Positions 1-9,539 of a stretch of 64,000 nt of DNA are shown piece by piece. The stretch's first letter is position 1, and every line of letters starts with the position of its first letter. The translations under genes were made by a program, and so were the position numbers. This stretch comes from Allomyces macrogynus ATCC 38327 (lineage: Eukaryota > Blastocladiomycota > Blastocladiomycetes > Blastocladiales > Blastocladiaceae): assembly GCA_000151295.1 (NCBI GenBank), contig GG745345.1, positions 832,453-896,452 on the forward strand, given 5' to 3'. The notes under the pieces were generated by a model. It worked only from the letters and a program-made list of their open reading frames with translations, ran no database searches and had not been told where the DNA came from.

Positions 1-1713
1 AAGGGCGTCGGCCACAGCAGGCGCGGCATTGCAAGGTCGAAACGAGACAAACGCGACACACAACAACCATCGAACACGACACGCGTTGCGCCAGCGGACG
101 GGGAGCGGCGGCCGCAGCGTGAATGAGCGAATCCGCGCCTCGCTGCCTATGCGCTGCTGCACGACGGCCCGGCCTGGCGAGACTGTGCTACGTGAGTTGC
201 GACCGCGCGTCGGTGCACCGCGCCGATTCAATGTCCACATCATCGGCTGCGCTGAGCAGTGACATGAAAAGAACTCACGCCGGGCGCCCGCCCGGGCAAA
301 TGTTAGAATCGCTTGCTGTTGCTGCGTGAAAATCGTCAGCCGCAATCAGCCTCTCTGGTTCGCGTCAAAACGTTCCTTTCCCATGCGCATTTCAACCACT
401 ACAAACAGTAAAGTTTGATCAGGCGGGTATAGCGCGCGTGCGTCCTCTCTCTATCCGCTTGTGGACACATAGTTCGCGCGTTGTCACGGCCCCCGGTCGG
501 GGGCTTCATCTTGGGCGCTCTGACTCGCCAGAGCGGGAATGGTGCACATGTAAATGGGAGTGGCCCTTGCATGATGGTTTTTGCGCAAGGGGGCAACCAA
601 CACTCTCTGATAGCGCCCAGCACGCGCATGCGAGTGTTGGCGGGATAGATTGTGCGCTCTGCTTGGTTCGACCAAGAGCAAAGAGAAGACTAGTTTCGGC
701 GAAATAATTGGCCGACGTGGTCGTCGTCGTCGCTGTCGATGTCGTCGATGTCGTCGATGTCATCGATGTCGTCGATGTCGTCGATGTCATCGCTGTCGTC
801 GATGTCATCGCTGTCGTCGATGTCGTCGATGTCATCGCTGTCGGTCGATGGGACGATGGGCAATATCGTCGGAAGAACAAGCCTCTGGCGCGACTATGGC
901 GAGGAACATGAGGGCAAGCGTACCAGTGCACGTATTTATTGAAGTGGCGTAAATTTTGAGTAAAGGCAACGAGAACAGGCGCGGTTTCATGTCGTTCATG
1001 TCGTCAGCCCGTTGTTTCATGTAATGCGAGGCGGCAGAGCGTGTAAAAATGGCATTCTTCGAACAACCACCATGCATTTGCACAGCATCTCGCCTCGTTT
1101 TCGGTGATCCTCCGTACGCCCCTCTGTTTGCCGTTGCTCGCTCGTGCTCCTTGTCGTTGCCCTTGCTTTCGTGCTCTCGCTTCGATCCGTGCGTCGTTGC
1201 GCGCCACCACGGAACGCACGCGCGCGCGCCTGTTCCTCAACAGCCTGAAGTCGACACCAACGCTGCTGCCCGCCGCCTCCGCCGCCCCCGCGCACGGCAC
1301 CCACAGTCCTGGTCGTGCCCTGCCGACGTTTATCAGTCGGGTGAGACCCACTGACCCCAACTTGTATCGACCCACTTTCGTGCGAGCTGCCACCCTTGAT
1401 CTTTGGAACAACCAGTGCGCAACCATCCACACCCCCCACGAACATTCCTGCAACTCGACGCTGCACATCGTATCGATTCGCCAAGTTTGTCCGGCACCGC
1501 CGCACACGGGCCGAACTCTCTTTCCTCCTCCACCTACGCTCGCGTGCCGTATTGCCTTTCTTTGCGCCGCGAGCGCAAGAGGATTGACCGGATCCGCACC
1601 CACCGTATGTACCAACCGGCCCACGGCCACCCTGCGAGCACTTTGGGGACCGTCCACAACAGCAGGACGAGGTGGAGAGAGTTGCGCTGCTGCAGCTCAA
1701 AGCTCATTTTGAA
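1..1713. other. Intergenic stretch upstream of the forkhead gene
   Basis: I see no credible gene here. Open frames in this stretch are short, overlap on both strands and show no recognisable domain. It contains a simple-sequence tract (see 707-843) and pyrimidine-rich sequence between about 1400 and 1560 that could be the 5' leader or promoter of the forkhead gene. No TATA box is obvious. Confidence 0.5.
707..843. repeat. GTCGTCGAT/GTCATCGAT microsatellite
   Basis: A tract of about 135 bp is built from imperfect 9-bp units (GTCGTCGAT, GTCATCGAT, GTCATCGCT). All six frames stay open through it, which explains the low-complexity open frames that overlap here. It is best treated as a microsatellite, not coding sequence. 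Confidence 0.85.
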
Positions 1714-4262
1714 ATGATGCGGTCATCCCGTGCATGTAGCTCGCCCGACGTGCAGCAACTTGTGCCCATGAACAGCCGAAGTGACGACTGCGGCGACCCG
1801 CGCTCGGGCACATCGGGCCACCCGGGGCTCGACCAGACCATGGCACGATTACCCACGACCGCCGCATCAGCCTTGCTCGAAATGGCTGGTGGCAGTGCTG
1901 GTGCTGGTGCTGGTGCTCGGTCCAGTAACCACGGGAGCGGGTCGGATCACACGCTGACGCCGGCGGCCGCCACGTGGCACGGCCAGTCGCAGCCGCTGTC
2001 GGTCTTGCTTCATTCTATTGATCCGAGCCCGGCAACGTCGACCTATAACGCGAGCTCGGCACGACCGGACCTCTCGGCGATCCAGACGATGCTCGGCCCC
2101 ATGTCGCCGTCGATCCCGAGCGCAGGCGACGAACCGCAGTCTTTGGACGCGGCATTAGCTGCTGCTGCTGCAGCGACGACTGCTGCCGCGACGCCCTCTG
2201 CAACTACCGCCGCTGTCTCGCCCATCGTGCTGATGCCCTCTTTCGACGGCAGCTCGAGCACGTCCACCTCGTACCCGCTCCCGCCGTTCCCCAACGCCGC
2301 ATCGCTCGCGACGAGCACGTATCTCGCACCGCTCCCGCCACCCCCACCGCCACCACCATCGCATGTCCTCGCCGTGGCACCCGTTGACGCGACGGCCTCG
2401 TTTGGCAATCAACTGGGCGTGCCGATGCCCTTGTTCCCGGTGGACGTACCTGGCAACAGCGCAGTGCCCTTGGCACCGAAACCCGCGCAGCCGAGCGAGT
2501 CGACTGAGCGCCCGCCGTTCCCGCTGGCGACAGTGATTGCTCAGGCAGTCGTGTCGACGCCGGCCAAGCGCGCGACGCTCGCTGAAATTTACGCGTGGAT
2601 GGTGGAGACGTATCCGTACTACCGTACGTGCACGACCAACTGGAAGGCACGTTAGCGTTGTGCTTTGTTGCGTTGTGCTGTGTTGAAATTGCAGCGCGCT
2701 GCGTGGTTCTTTGCGGTGTTGTGTTGCGCCGTTGTGTTGCGCCGATGCGTTGTTGCGCTGGATTTGCGTTGTGCACTGCGTGGTCGCGTTGCTTGCTTGC
2801 TTGCTTGCTTGCCTGTGATCCTCACTGACACTGATCGTCTCTGCGCGCGCGCGCACGATTCCGCATATAGAACACGGTCCGCCACACCCTGTCGGTGAAC
2901 AAAGGCTTTGTGCGGCTCGACAAGACGATCCACCATCTTGGCAAGGGCTGCTACTGGACGCTCGACTCGGTCAATGGTCCACCGCTCCTTGACCGTCCCT
3001 CGCAACGACGGTCCGGGTGGGACGACTCGCGCCGCTCGCGCGCACGCAAGAGCAGCAAGGGCGTGACGCGCGTCTCAACCGACGTGGCCGCTGTTGCCGC
3101 AGCCGCCGCCGCGGTGGGCGCGTACCCGAGCCCGGCATCGGCCAATTCCTCAGGCACGACGGGTGCCGCTGGTGGCGTGCCGTTCATGCCCGGTATGGTC
3201 CCCGCGACGCGGTCCGACACGGGATCTGTTGCACCCGCAAGCCAGCCGGCCTCGCCGGCGGTCGCGAACGTACTGGGCGTCGAACCCGGATGGACGCAAG
3301 CGGATTTCTCGCGGTTGCTCGAGACGGTCGCGACGGCACCGCCGCCATCGACTGTGTCGACTACGCGGCCCGCCGCCGCGGTCACTTTGGGTGGACAAGC
3401 TGCGGCGAAAATGGCTCAACGCGCTGGATCGCAACAAGCCCTGACTTTCGCGCTCCCGCCGACGGCTTCCTATGCGCACGGTACTGGCGGCACATACGCG
3501 TCGCAGCACCACGGGCACGCCGTCCCCTTGCAGCAGCAGCAGTCGCCGCAACATCTCCAGGTGCACCAGCCGCTGATGCAGCACCAGGCAATGCAACACC
3601 AGCAGTCGCATCAGACGCACGCGCTGATGCAGCAGCAGCGCCAGTACGCGGCCTCGGCACTCGTGCAATCCGATTCGGCCAACGTGCAGCAACTGTACGG
3701 CGCTCCGATCGCGCATTATACGCCAAACCACGAGCATGCAGCGCGGCCAGCGCAGGCGGGCCATGTGCATGCGGCGACCGCGTATGTTCCGCAGCAACCG
3801 AACCAAGGACCTGCCGCGCAGTACTATCCATCAACCCCGCATGCGACTGCGACCGGATCGGCGGCAACGCATGCGCGATCGGCGGGCACGGCACCCGTGT
3901 ATGCGGCCGCCACGAGTTATCAAGCTCCAGCACACCAGCAGTTCTACGGCCAGCGGCAGCAGCAGCAACATCACCACGTCGCCGCACCGCCACAGCAGTC
4001 TACGTCCCACGCTACGCAACCGGCGTTTCTGCAGCCGACGCCGCAGCATGCGTACCAAGCGCATGCGCACGTGCATCCGCACGCGCACCACCATCAGCAA
4101 CCACCACCGCCGCCGCATCCGCACGTGTCGTATATGAGCCAAGGCGCCGTGGTTGTGACGGCGCCCACAACGGCGCCCGCGTACGTTGGGGCGGTATATG
4201 CACCTGCTCCGGCGCCGAGGCATGGCGGCGCGCATCAGCAGCAGCTGTTGCCAGATCAATAA
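1714..4262 (+). CDS. Forkhead (winged-helix) transcription factor, 2 exons
   Basis: This is a nuclear DNA-binding regulator of the forkhead family. Exon 1 (1714-2646) encodes a Ser/Ala/Pro-rich N-terminus and the first half of the domain (PPFPLATVIAQAVVSTP, then helix 2 ending YPYYRTCTTNWK). Exon 2 (2871-4262) continues with NTVRHTLSVNKGFVRL and GKGCYWTLDS, the recognition helix and wing 1, matching the family pattern. The start is the first ATG (Met-Met) in frame; upstream frame has no other ATG. The C-terminus is about 380 residues of Gln/His/Pro/Ala-rich sequence, typical of a disordered activation region. The intron appears to use a GC donor. The viral element begins about 170 bp after the stop codon. 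Which forkhead subgroup (FKH1/2, FHL1, HCM1-like) it belongs to cannot be told by eye. Confidence 0.88.
2647..2870 (+). other. GC-AG intron splitting the forkhead domain
   Basis: The domain reads through only if exon 1 ends at TGGAAG (2646) and exon 2 starts at AACACG (2871) in phase 0. The resulting donor is AAG/GCACGT and the acceptor CATATAG/AAC, a GC-AG intron of 224 bp. The nearest GT donor, a few bases downstream, would break the frame. The intron holds a short TTGC tetranucleotide run near 2790-2810. Confidence 0.7.
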
Positions 4263-4432
4263 TTTGTCTTTCTTCTCGTTCTTTCTTGTTGTCTCGATCA
4301 TTATTTTTCACTTGTTGGTTTTGGTTGGCGTGTGTTGTGAATCATTTTGATTCCGGTAGAATATTGTCACAGGGGAGTGCATGCTTTTGATACTTGCGTT
4401 GTGCCATTCTTTTCTGTGAGGCATCTGGTCTG

Positions 4433-4437
4433 TCATT
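4433..4437. repeat. Left target-site duplication TCATT
   Basis: TCATT sits immediately outside the left terminal inverted repeat and is repeated exactly at 19447-19451 outside the right one. A 5-6 bp duplication is what retroviral-type integrases of Polinton-like elements leave. Confidence 0.85.
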
Positions 4438-5112
4438 TGGCGCCGACCTTTGAGGTCGGCGCCACATGTGCCCTAGGACCCTGCCCTAGGTCCAACCCTA
4501 AGTAAAAATGCTGTCCTAGGTCCACGCCGCTCCAGGACCACCACCTCGATGAACCCCCACCGCGGCCACTTCGATTAATGGTTCTCGACATGCCCCTGTA
4601 AGCCTGAGGACCTGGACAGGAATTCTGGGACCTAGGTCCACGCCAGTCGGGGAATGGAATTTGGGGATATGTACCGCAAGCAAGTCTCAGAAAGGGTACT
4701 GGGGATGGTTTGACTGGGAATTGGGACCTAGGAACTTCTGTCTGGGACCTAGGTCCATGCGCGGGCAGCGCAGCTGCCCTTGGGGCCAGGGGGTTCGGGG
4801 AATGCTTGGAGATGGGTTGGGAAGGTTTGTGGACACACTTGGGCGAACTATGTCCAGGGTGTGTCCACTCCAAATGGCCTCCCAGATAGGTTTTGACACA
4901 CTGGACACACTGGACAGGGTTGAAAAAATAGATGGCTATAGAAAAAGGGGGGAGAAGATGTGCACAATCTGCACACATCCCCCTTTTTTTTTATTTTCTG
5001 AACATCAATTGAAGTGTGTCCAGTGTGTCCAGTGTGTCCATGGGTCTGGGCGGCCATTTAGAGTGGACACACCTGGACATAGTTTACCCAACTATGTCCA
5101 CTGGACCTATTT
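4438..5112. repeat. Left terminal inverted repeat (675 bp)
   Basis: The sequence is the inverted match of 18782-19446. Homology stops at AAATAGGTCC on the inner side, just before the helicase stop codon. The repeat holds several CCTAGG(TCC) motifs, tandem GTGTCCAGT units near 5015-5041, and a homopolymer of eight T where the right copy has six A. One internal patch (about 4755-4822) differs from the right copy. Open frames inside are read-through artefacts shared by both copies. Confidence 0.93.
4439..4463. repeat. Terminal palindrome, left end
   Basis: A perfect 10-bp inverted repeat (GGCGCCGACC / GGTCGGCGCC) with a 5-base spacer TTTGA begins one base inside the left end of the element. It could fold into a hairpin, and is the likely recognition feature for integrase or end replication (inference). 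Confidence 0.85.
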
Positions 5113-5120
5113 ACAAAGCT

Positions 5121-7442
5121 CTACTCACTGTCATCGTCTGAGAGGTCCATTGCCGCTGGACCACAATACTCGTACGAGGTAACCTTCCGCCCATCCACCA
5201 CCTTGCGCTTCCGAATGAAAAGCTTGTCATCACCCCGCTTGGTCGTGTCCACGGCTTGAGTCAAGGATACCCCGAGGTGAGTGCTTGACACCACTTGGTG
5301 GCCTGGGAAACGTCTCTCGACATACTTCTGGTACATGGCGTAGATGTCCCTGCTGTCCATGACCTTCTCCACCTCCACGGCCCGGCCAGGCTCCATGAGG
5401 TTCCGCGGGAAGCCCCCATAGTCCACAAACTCCTTGATAAGCGCAGCAACAGGGTCAATGCAAGCTGCCGCCATGGCATCACGGTCCTCATTCCGTGGGA
5501 ACTTGGACAGACGAATGCCCTTCAGGTCCAGGTTCATGATGTACGTGAAAATCTTGTTTGTGTTTGCCTTGACAAACTCGGCAAGCTGTTCAAAGTAATC
5601 CTCATCACAGTGGTGAATGTTTGAAACCTTGAGGCAAAACACTCGGTGACTGGTTGCTGTAAGCGGCAGAATCGCTTCGTTGTTCGAGTTAATCATGAAA
5701 TTGTTCATGTTCTTGGCCACGTAGCGGCGCATGGACTTTTCGTTGATGAGAATCTTGTCATCCGTGGTCATGTTCTTGAGCTTATCAAACATGGACCTGT
5801 GCTGCTTGAACCCCACTGCTGGCATCTCATCAAACAACACCAACGACTTGTTCTCGAGCTCTGAGTTGAACGTCTGCGCAAGGAACTGGTCTGCATTGTT
5901 CAGGGTCAGGCACAGCTCCTTTCCAAGCAGATGCTCAGACAACGTCTGGTAGAAGAACCCCTTGCCAGTCCCCTCGAGACCAGTGATGCAGAGGACCACC
6001 CCATTGGCTTTGCTCGACGTGAACAGTTCCTGCATCCATTTCAGGACATACATGTACTCTGTCTCACGGTTGCTGCAAATGACTTGCAGAATGTAGTCGA
6101 GGTATGGTGCGACCTCATCCCGCTCCACATGGCAACCCAGATTGGTTGCAGCAAACCCCGGGAAGGCATTGAAATGCTCAATGAAGCATTTCCCAGACTG
6201 CTCTCCCCACGTTGGCTTGTGGAAATCGAAAATCCGGGTCTTGACCTGTGGCATGTACCGGCCAAGGAGGTGATGGATGGTCATACCAACCGTCTCGCCA
6301 GGAACATTGAGCAGCCAGGGGTCATGAATCGACGTGCGGAAATAGTACTTGCCCACATACAAATCCTTTCGACAGAATTCGCCCATGTAGCACTTGAGCA
6401 CCTCCTTGTAGCTTTCCTGGTCATCCTTGTCATTAAGACGACCAATGTGGTGTTCCACCTTGAATGCCCACTCCTGGTCGTACGATGGTTCCCTTTTCAA
6501 AACCTCTGCAACAAATGCCTTGGGGTCATCACAGTGGTCGGGAAAGTCCTTTTCCTGCAGCTTCGTTTGGTTATGCACAATCGGCTTCTCTGCCCACTTG
6601 ACATCAAACCCAGTTTGCTGAACCGTGTGTTGATGCAGTTCCTCGAGAAGCTGCTCATTGACGCGTTCGCTTTTGACCAGCATCACGCCATCAAAGCAAA
6701 GGACACTTGGTGCAATGTCACGCTCACGGAAGAACTCAATCGCCTCCATCAGAATGATGCTCTCCACTGCTTGGAACACATTTGCCATGACTGAGCCCTT
6801 GTTCACAACCGAGACAGAGCGTTCCTTTGAGAATTGAACAATGACCGGGTAATCGGCGGCAATCTGCGGGTACGCAACATTGTACAGCATCTTGTGCATC
6901 TCCATGAGCTCTGGGTGAAGGCCTCGGGGTGGATGTTCACTAAAAATGACGCGCAGGAAATCGGACTTTTCCTTGAGCTTGTACTTGGACAGCGCCTCAT
7001 CGCGATTCTCGAGGTACAGGTCCAGAGCCTTGCTGTTGAGGTTGTAAACCGACAAGATGGTCTTGAAAATGGATGGAGCGGCTGCCACCATGTCAATGTC
7101 CTGCAGCACACCCGCCGCCAGGGCACCCCGAAAGTCCTTCTTCATCCCCTGCAGAGAAGTACTGGTTGCATAGAGACGTCCAAAGCGCTTCTCTTGGTTC
7201 CGCTTCTTGTTTGTGAACGAGTAGACAGTCTCCTTGCCATCCCCATAGGACAGGTTGAATAGGCTGTGGTAGACCTTAAGCTGCTTCTTGATGTCCTGGG
7301 GAACACCCGAGTGCTTCTTGGTGAGGTCCTTGAGCACGTCCATGTTGACAAATTCACGGAGAACGACTTGGCGACTGTCATTCAGGAGCTTGTCAAGGCG
7401 GGTCATGGTTTCCTTGAGCTGGGGCGAGATTGTGTTCTGCAT
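5121..7442 (-). CDS. TV-Pol-like DNA polymerase / superfamily 3 helicase replication protein
   Basis: This 773-residue protein is the viral replication enzyme. The N-terminal half has two motifs that fit the transposon-viral family A-like polymerase (TV-Pol): DIDMVAAAPSIF near residue 112 (motif A type) and CFDGVML near residue 247 (motif C type). The C-terminal half is a D5/superfamily 3 helicase: Walker A GLEGTGKG near residue 486, Walker B LVLFDE near residue 532, and an SF3-style MINSNNEA (motif C) near 588. The tail is acidic (LSDDDSE). The fusion of a TV-Pol module to an S3 helicase is known from PLVs and virophages. It reads outward from the shared promoter region at 7443-7571 and ends 9 bp from the left TIR. 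The frame is fully intact. Assignment of the helicase part is secure; the polymerase part rests on two motifs. Confidence 0.85.
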   Translation of the reverse strand: MQNTISPQLKETMTRLDKLLNDSRQVVLREFVNMDVLKDLTKKHSGVPQDIKKQLKVYHSLFNLSYGDGKETVYSFTNKKRNQEKRFGRLYATSTSLQGMKKDFRGALAAGVLQDIDMVAAAPSIFKTILSVYNLNSKALDLYLENRDEALSKYKLKEKSDFLRVIFSEHPPRGLHPELMEMHKMLYNVAYPQIAADYPVIVQFSKERSVSVVNKGSVMANVFQAVESIILMEAIEFFRERDIAPSVLCFDGVMLVKSERVNEQLLEELHQHTVQQTGFDVKWAEKPIVHNQTKLQEKDFPDHCDDPKAFVAEVLKREPSYDQEWAFKVEHHIGRLNDKDDQESYKEVLKCYMGEFCRKDLYVGKYYFRTSIHDPWLLNVPGETVGMTIHHLLGRYMPQVKTRIFDFHKPTWGEQSGKCFIEHFNAFPGFAATNLGCHVERDEVAPYLDYILQVICSNRETEYMYVLKWMQELFTSSKANGVVLCITGLEGTGKGFFYQTLSEHLLGKELCLTLNNADQFLAQTFNSELENKSLVLFDEMPAVGFKQHRSMFDKLKNMTTDDKILINEKSMRRYVAKNMNNFMINSNNEAILPLTATSHRVFCLKVSNIHHCDEDYFEQLAEFVKANTNKIFTYIMNLDLKGIRLSKFPRNEDRDAMAAACIDPVAALIKEFVDYGGFPRNLMEPGRAVEVEKVMDSRDIYAMYQKYVERRFPGHQVVSSTHLGVSLTQAVDTTKRGDDKLFIRKRKVVDGRKVTSYEYCGPAAMDLSDDDSE

Positions 7443-7571
7443 TGTTCCTTACTTTTGGAATGAGAAAAAAAAAGAGGGGATATGCACGAGATTATATGCG
7501 TTTGAACGCATCGATAATCCAGTCGTGTTGCAAATTAAGTCCTGAAGTTTACAAATTGGTACCAAGCAAAG
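7443..7571. promoter_or_regulatory. Divergent promoter region, helicase / zinc-binding gene
   Basis: The 129-bp gap between the two divergent start codons is AT-rich compared with its surroundings and contains an A-run at about 7467-7475. It must carry the promoters of both genes; it lacks the TTTTCTTGT-type box found before capsid genes, which would fit early expression (inference). Confidence 0.45.
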
Positions 7572-8288
7572 ATGGACGAAATCCGCCAATATACCAAGGA
7601 ACTATTCTGGTGTGCAAAGCCTGGAAAGCAAAATCCACCCAAGTCACCAGAATGGCTTGTAGACCGGCTCTCTGCCTTGTTGGAGATGCCAGTGAGAGAG
7701 GTTGAGCTGAAAATACAGCTTCGAATCCTACTTCAAGGTTTTGAACACGTCGGGCACCACAAAAAACAGCCAGATGAGGATTTGACATGTCTTTGTGGAA
7801 TTCATGTCAATGACGTGTGGATTGTGGGGAATGGCCCAGTGAAAATTGGGATTGGGACAACATGCATTAACCGAATTGATGAAGCCATGGGTAAAAAGAT
7901 TAACAAACTAATCAAAATACGTGAGCGGAAGACATTTGACTGTGTGCCATGTGGAAGGCGTCATCTGAAAACACAAGGATGTCCACTCGACAAGAAGCCT
8001 GTCCAGATTCAAACGCGAATCCCGAGTCCACCGCCAGCCTACTCTCCAATGCCTCCAGTGAAAACGTGTGTCAAATGCTCAAAACCAAATTCGACAAAGT
8101 ACGCCACATGTCAGCCATGCATGCAGAAAGCAAAGCATTGCGCGACAAAAGGATGCTCCAAACTCGTGTTCAAGGAGGGTCACCAGATTTGCTATCACTG
8201 CCACATTCAGGCGTCAGGTCCCACAAAACAGTGTCGCTGTGGCAAAATCATCAAGGCAACCTACAACAGTTGCTTCCTTTGTAAGTGA
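7572..8288 (+). CDS. Cys-rich zinc-binding viral protein
   Basis: This 238-residue protein has three Cys clusters. The first (about residues 74-100) is CLCG followed by GIGTTCINRI. The second is CVPCGRRH near 130. The third, after a Pro-rich linker, is a run of CxxC pairs (CVKCSKP, CQPC, CATKGC, CYHC, CRCG, CFLCK) up to the C-terminus, consistent with two or three zinc ribbons. The N-terminus is predicted helical. I do not recognise the family. Position next to the replication gene and absence of the late motif suggest a DNA-binding or transcription role, but that is inference. It ends in TGA, evidence that this virus uses TGA as a stop. Confidence 0.75.
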   Translation: MDEIRQYTKELFWCAKPGKQNPPKSPEWLVDRLSALLEMPVREVELKIQLRILLQGFEHVGHHKKQPDEDLTCLCGIHVNDVWIVGNGPVKIGIGTTCINRIDEAMGKKINKLIKIRERKTFDCVPCGRRHLKTQGCPLDKKPVQIQTRIPSPPPAYSPMPPVKTCVKCSKPNSTKYATCQPCMQKAKHCATKGCSKLVFKEGHQICYHCHIQASGPTKQCRCGKIIKATYNSCFLCK

Positions 8289-8308
8289 TTCTCAAACGCG
8301 TTTTGGAC

Positions 8309-8347
8309 CTAGGGTTTTTTTTCTTGTCCTAGGATAAACAAAAAAAC
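8309..8347 (+). promoter_or_regulatory. Late-type promoter box before the coiled-coil gene
   Basis: A CCTAGG motif is followed by TTTTTTCTTGT, a second CCTAGG and TAAAC, ending just before the ATG at 8348. The TTTTCTTGT ... TAAAC arrangement recurs before the major capsid gene and the 84-residue gene. Confidence 0.55.
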
Positions 8348-8919
8348 ATGGAACAAATTCTTCAGCAGCTTCTCGAGGGTCAGGCTGTCATGCTGAACCG
8401 CATTGCCCAGCTTGAACGTGGTGTTACAGTCATGACACAATTCGTTGAACGATTCCAGACAGCCATGGGTGTGAAGGCCGAGGAACCACTTGAGGAACCA
8501 CTTGAGGACCAGCCCGAGGAAGTTATCGAGCTGCCTGTTGCCGATTCGGAATCAGAGATTGTGATTCAGGAACACGAACCACTTGAGGAATTTGTGTTTG
8601 AACCGCTCCTCAAGGAGTACGTCCATGATGCCAATGACAAGCCGTGCGAAAAAGCCACCAAGAAGCGCCGTGAAAATTTGCTGACGTGGTTCAAGGGCAA
8701 TGTGTCACAGATGAAGGGGAGTGAGGGGCTCGACATTGTCGCCGAATGGTCACGACTATTCAACCTGATGAACGTGCGTCAGCTCAAGGACACGGCCGCT
8801 GCCTTGAACAGCATCAAGCTGTCGGGCAAGCGTTTCTCGAACGTGGACATTGAGGACCTCCACCACCAGTGCCATGAGTGCAGAAACCAAGGACAAGATG
8901 ACAGGTTGCTCAATGCAAG
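8348..8919 (+). CDS. Unknown viral protein, N-terminal part (runs into gap)
   Basis: About 190 residues are readable before the N gap. Residues 1-40 are a probable coiled coil (MEQILQQLLEGQAVMLNRIA). A strongly acidic stretch with EEPLEEPLED repeats follows, then a basic/helical segment (KKRRENLLTWFKGNVSQMKG). The end of the gene is lost in the gap, so length and function are unknown. A virion core or scaffold role is possible but not shown. Confidence 0.6.
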
Positions 8920-9019
8920 NNNNNNNNNNNNNNNNNNNNNNNNNNNNNNNNNNNNNNNNNNNNNNNNNNNNNNNNNNNNNNNNNNNNNNNNNNNNNNNNN
9001 NNNNNNNNNNNNNNNNNNN
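8920..9019. other. Assembly gap (100 N)
   Basis: Exactly 100 N, commonly a gap of unknown size. Frames on the two sides do not join convincingly, so one or more viral genes or gene parts may be missing here. Confidence 0.95.
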
Positions 9020-9064
9020 TCTCCTGGCCATTTTCATTTCAGCTGCTGTGGGCCTGCGTTGTGA

Positions 9065-9517
9065 CCAGTGTACCTGACGTGTGCCAAGACCAATGACTAC
9101 CCCTACCTCGAAGTCGAGGGTGAGCACCTCTGGATGCGCGGTCCGATTATGAGCGCCAAGGCCAAGGACAAGGGGTACAGCATCAATGTGCTCATCGACC
9201 CAGCATTCGCCAGCCACATCACCGCCAGCGTCCAAGAGCGTGCCAAAATGGGCCAGAAATTTGTTTTCACCGATTTGGTGGACGAGGACAAGGACAAGAG
9301 CTTTGACCGCTATTCCAGACTCATCCGCACAGCATCTCAGAGCATTCCGGAGTTGAATGGCGCAAGTACTGTCGATTTCCGCAAGGCTCACGTGACCCAC
9401 GACCTGGGCCTGTACAAGCGCAACGCCATGACCTATGAGGAGCTCAACGCCCAGTTCTCTGCACGCGGGCACAGTCTGGCCGTGCTGGACCATTACTACC
9501 GCCCGGACGCGGAATAG
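9065..9517 (+). CDS. Unknown viral protein, C-terminal part (after gap)
   Basis: About 150 residues ending in RPDAE and a TAG stop. The segment is rich in charged residues and includes LWMRGPIMSAKAKDKG and KFVFTDLVDEDKDKS. In the same frame a TGA lies at 9062-9064, just after the gap, so the true beginning is either lost in the gap with an in-frame stop, or reached by a frameshift from the frame reading LLAIFISAAVGLRCDQ. I do not recognise the family. It ends 22 bp before the integrase start. Confidence 0.5.
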   Translation, partial: PVYLTCAKTNDYPYLEVEGEHLWMRGPIMSAKAKDKGYSINVLIDPAFASHITASVQERAKMGQKFVFTDLVDEDKDKSFDRYSRLIRTASQSIPELNGASTVDFRKAHVTHDLGLYKRNAMTYEELNAQFSARGHSLAVLDHYYRPDAE

Positions 9518-9539
9518 ATTTTGTTGAGTACTTGTAAAG

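Noticed and set aside
506..952. Several overlapping open frames of 65-140 codons
   Set aside because: All arise from the GTCGTCGAT microsatellite, which is open in every frame.
4433..5182. Open frames inside the TIRs, repeated at both ends
   Set aside because: They have low-complexity composition, occur on both strands and differ between the two TIR copies at the patch; no start context or domain supports them.
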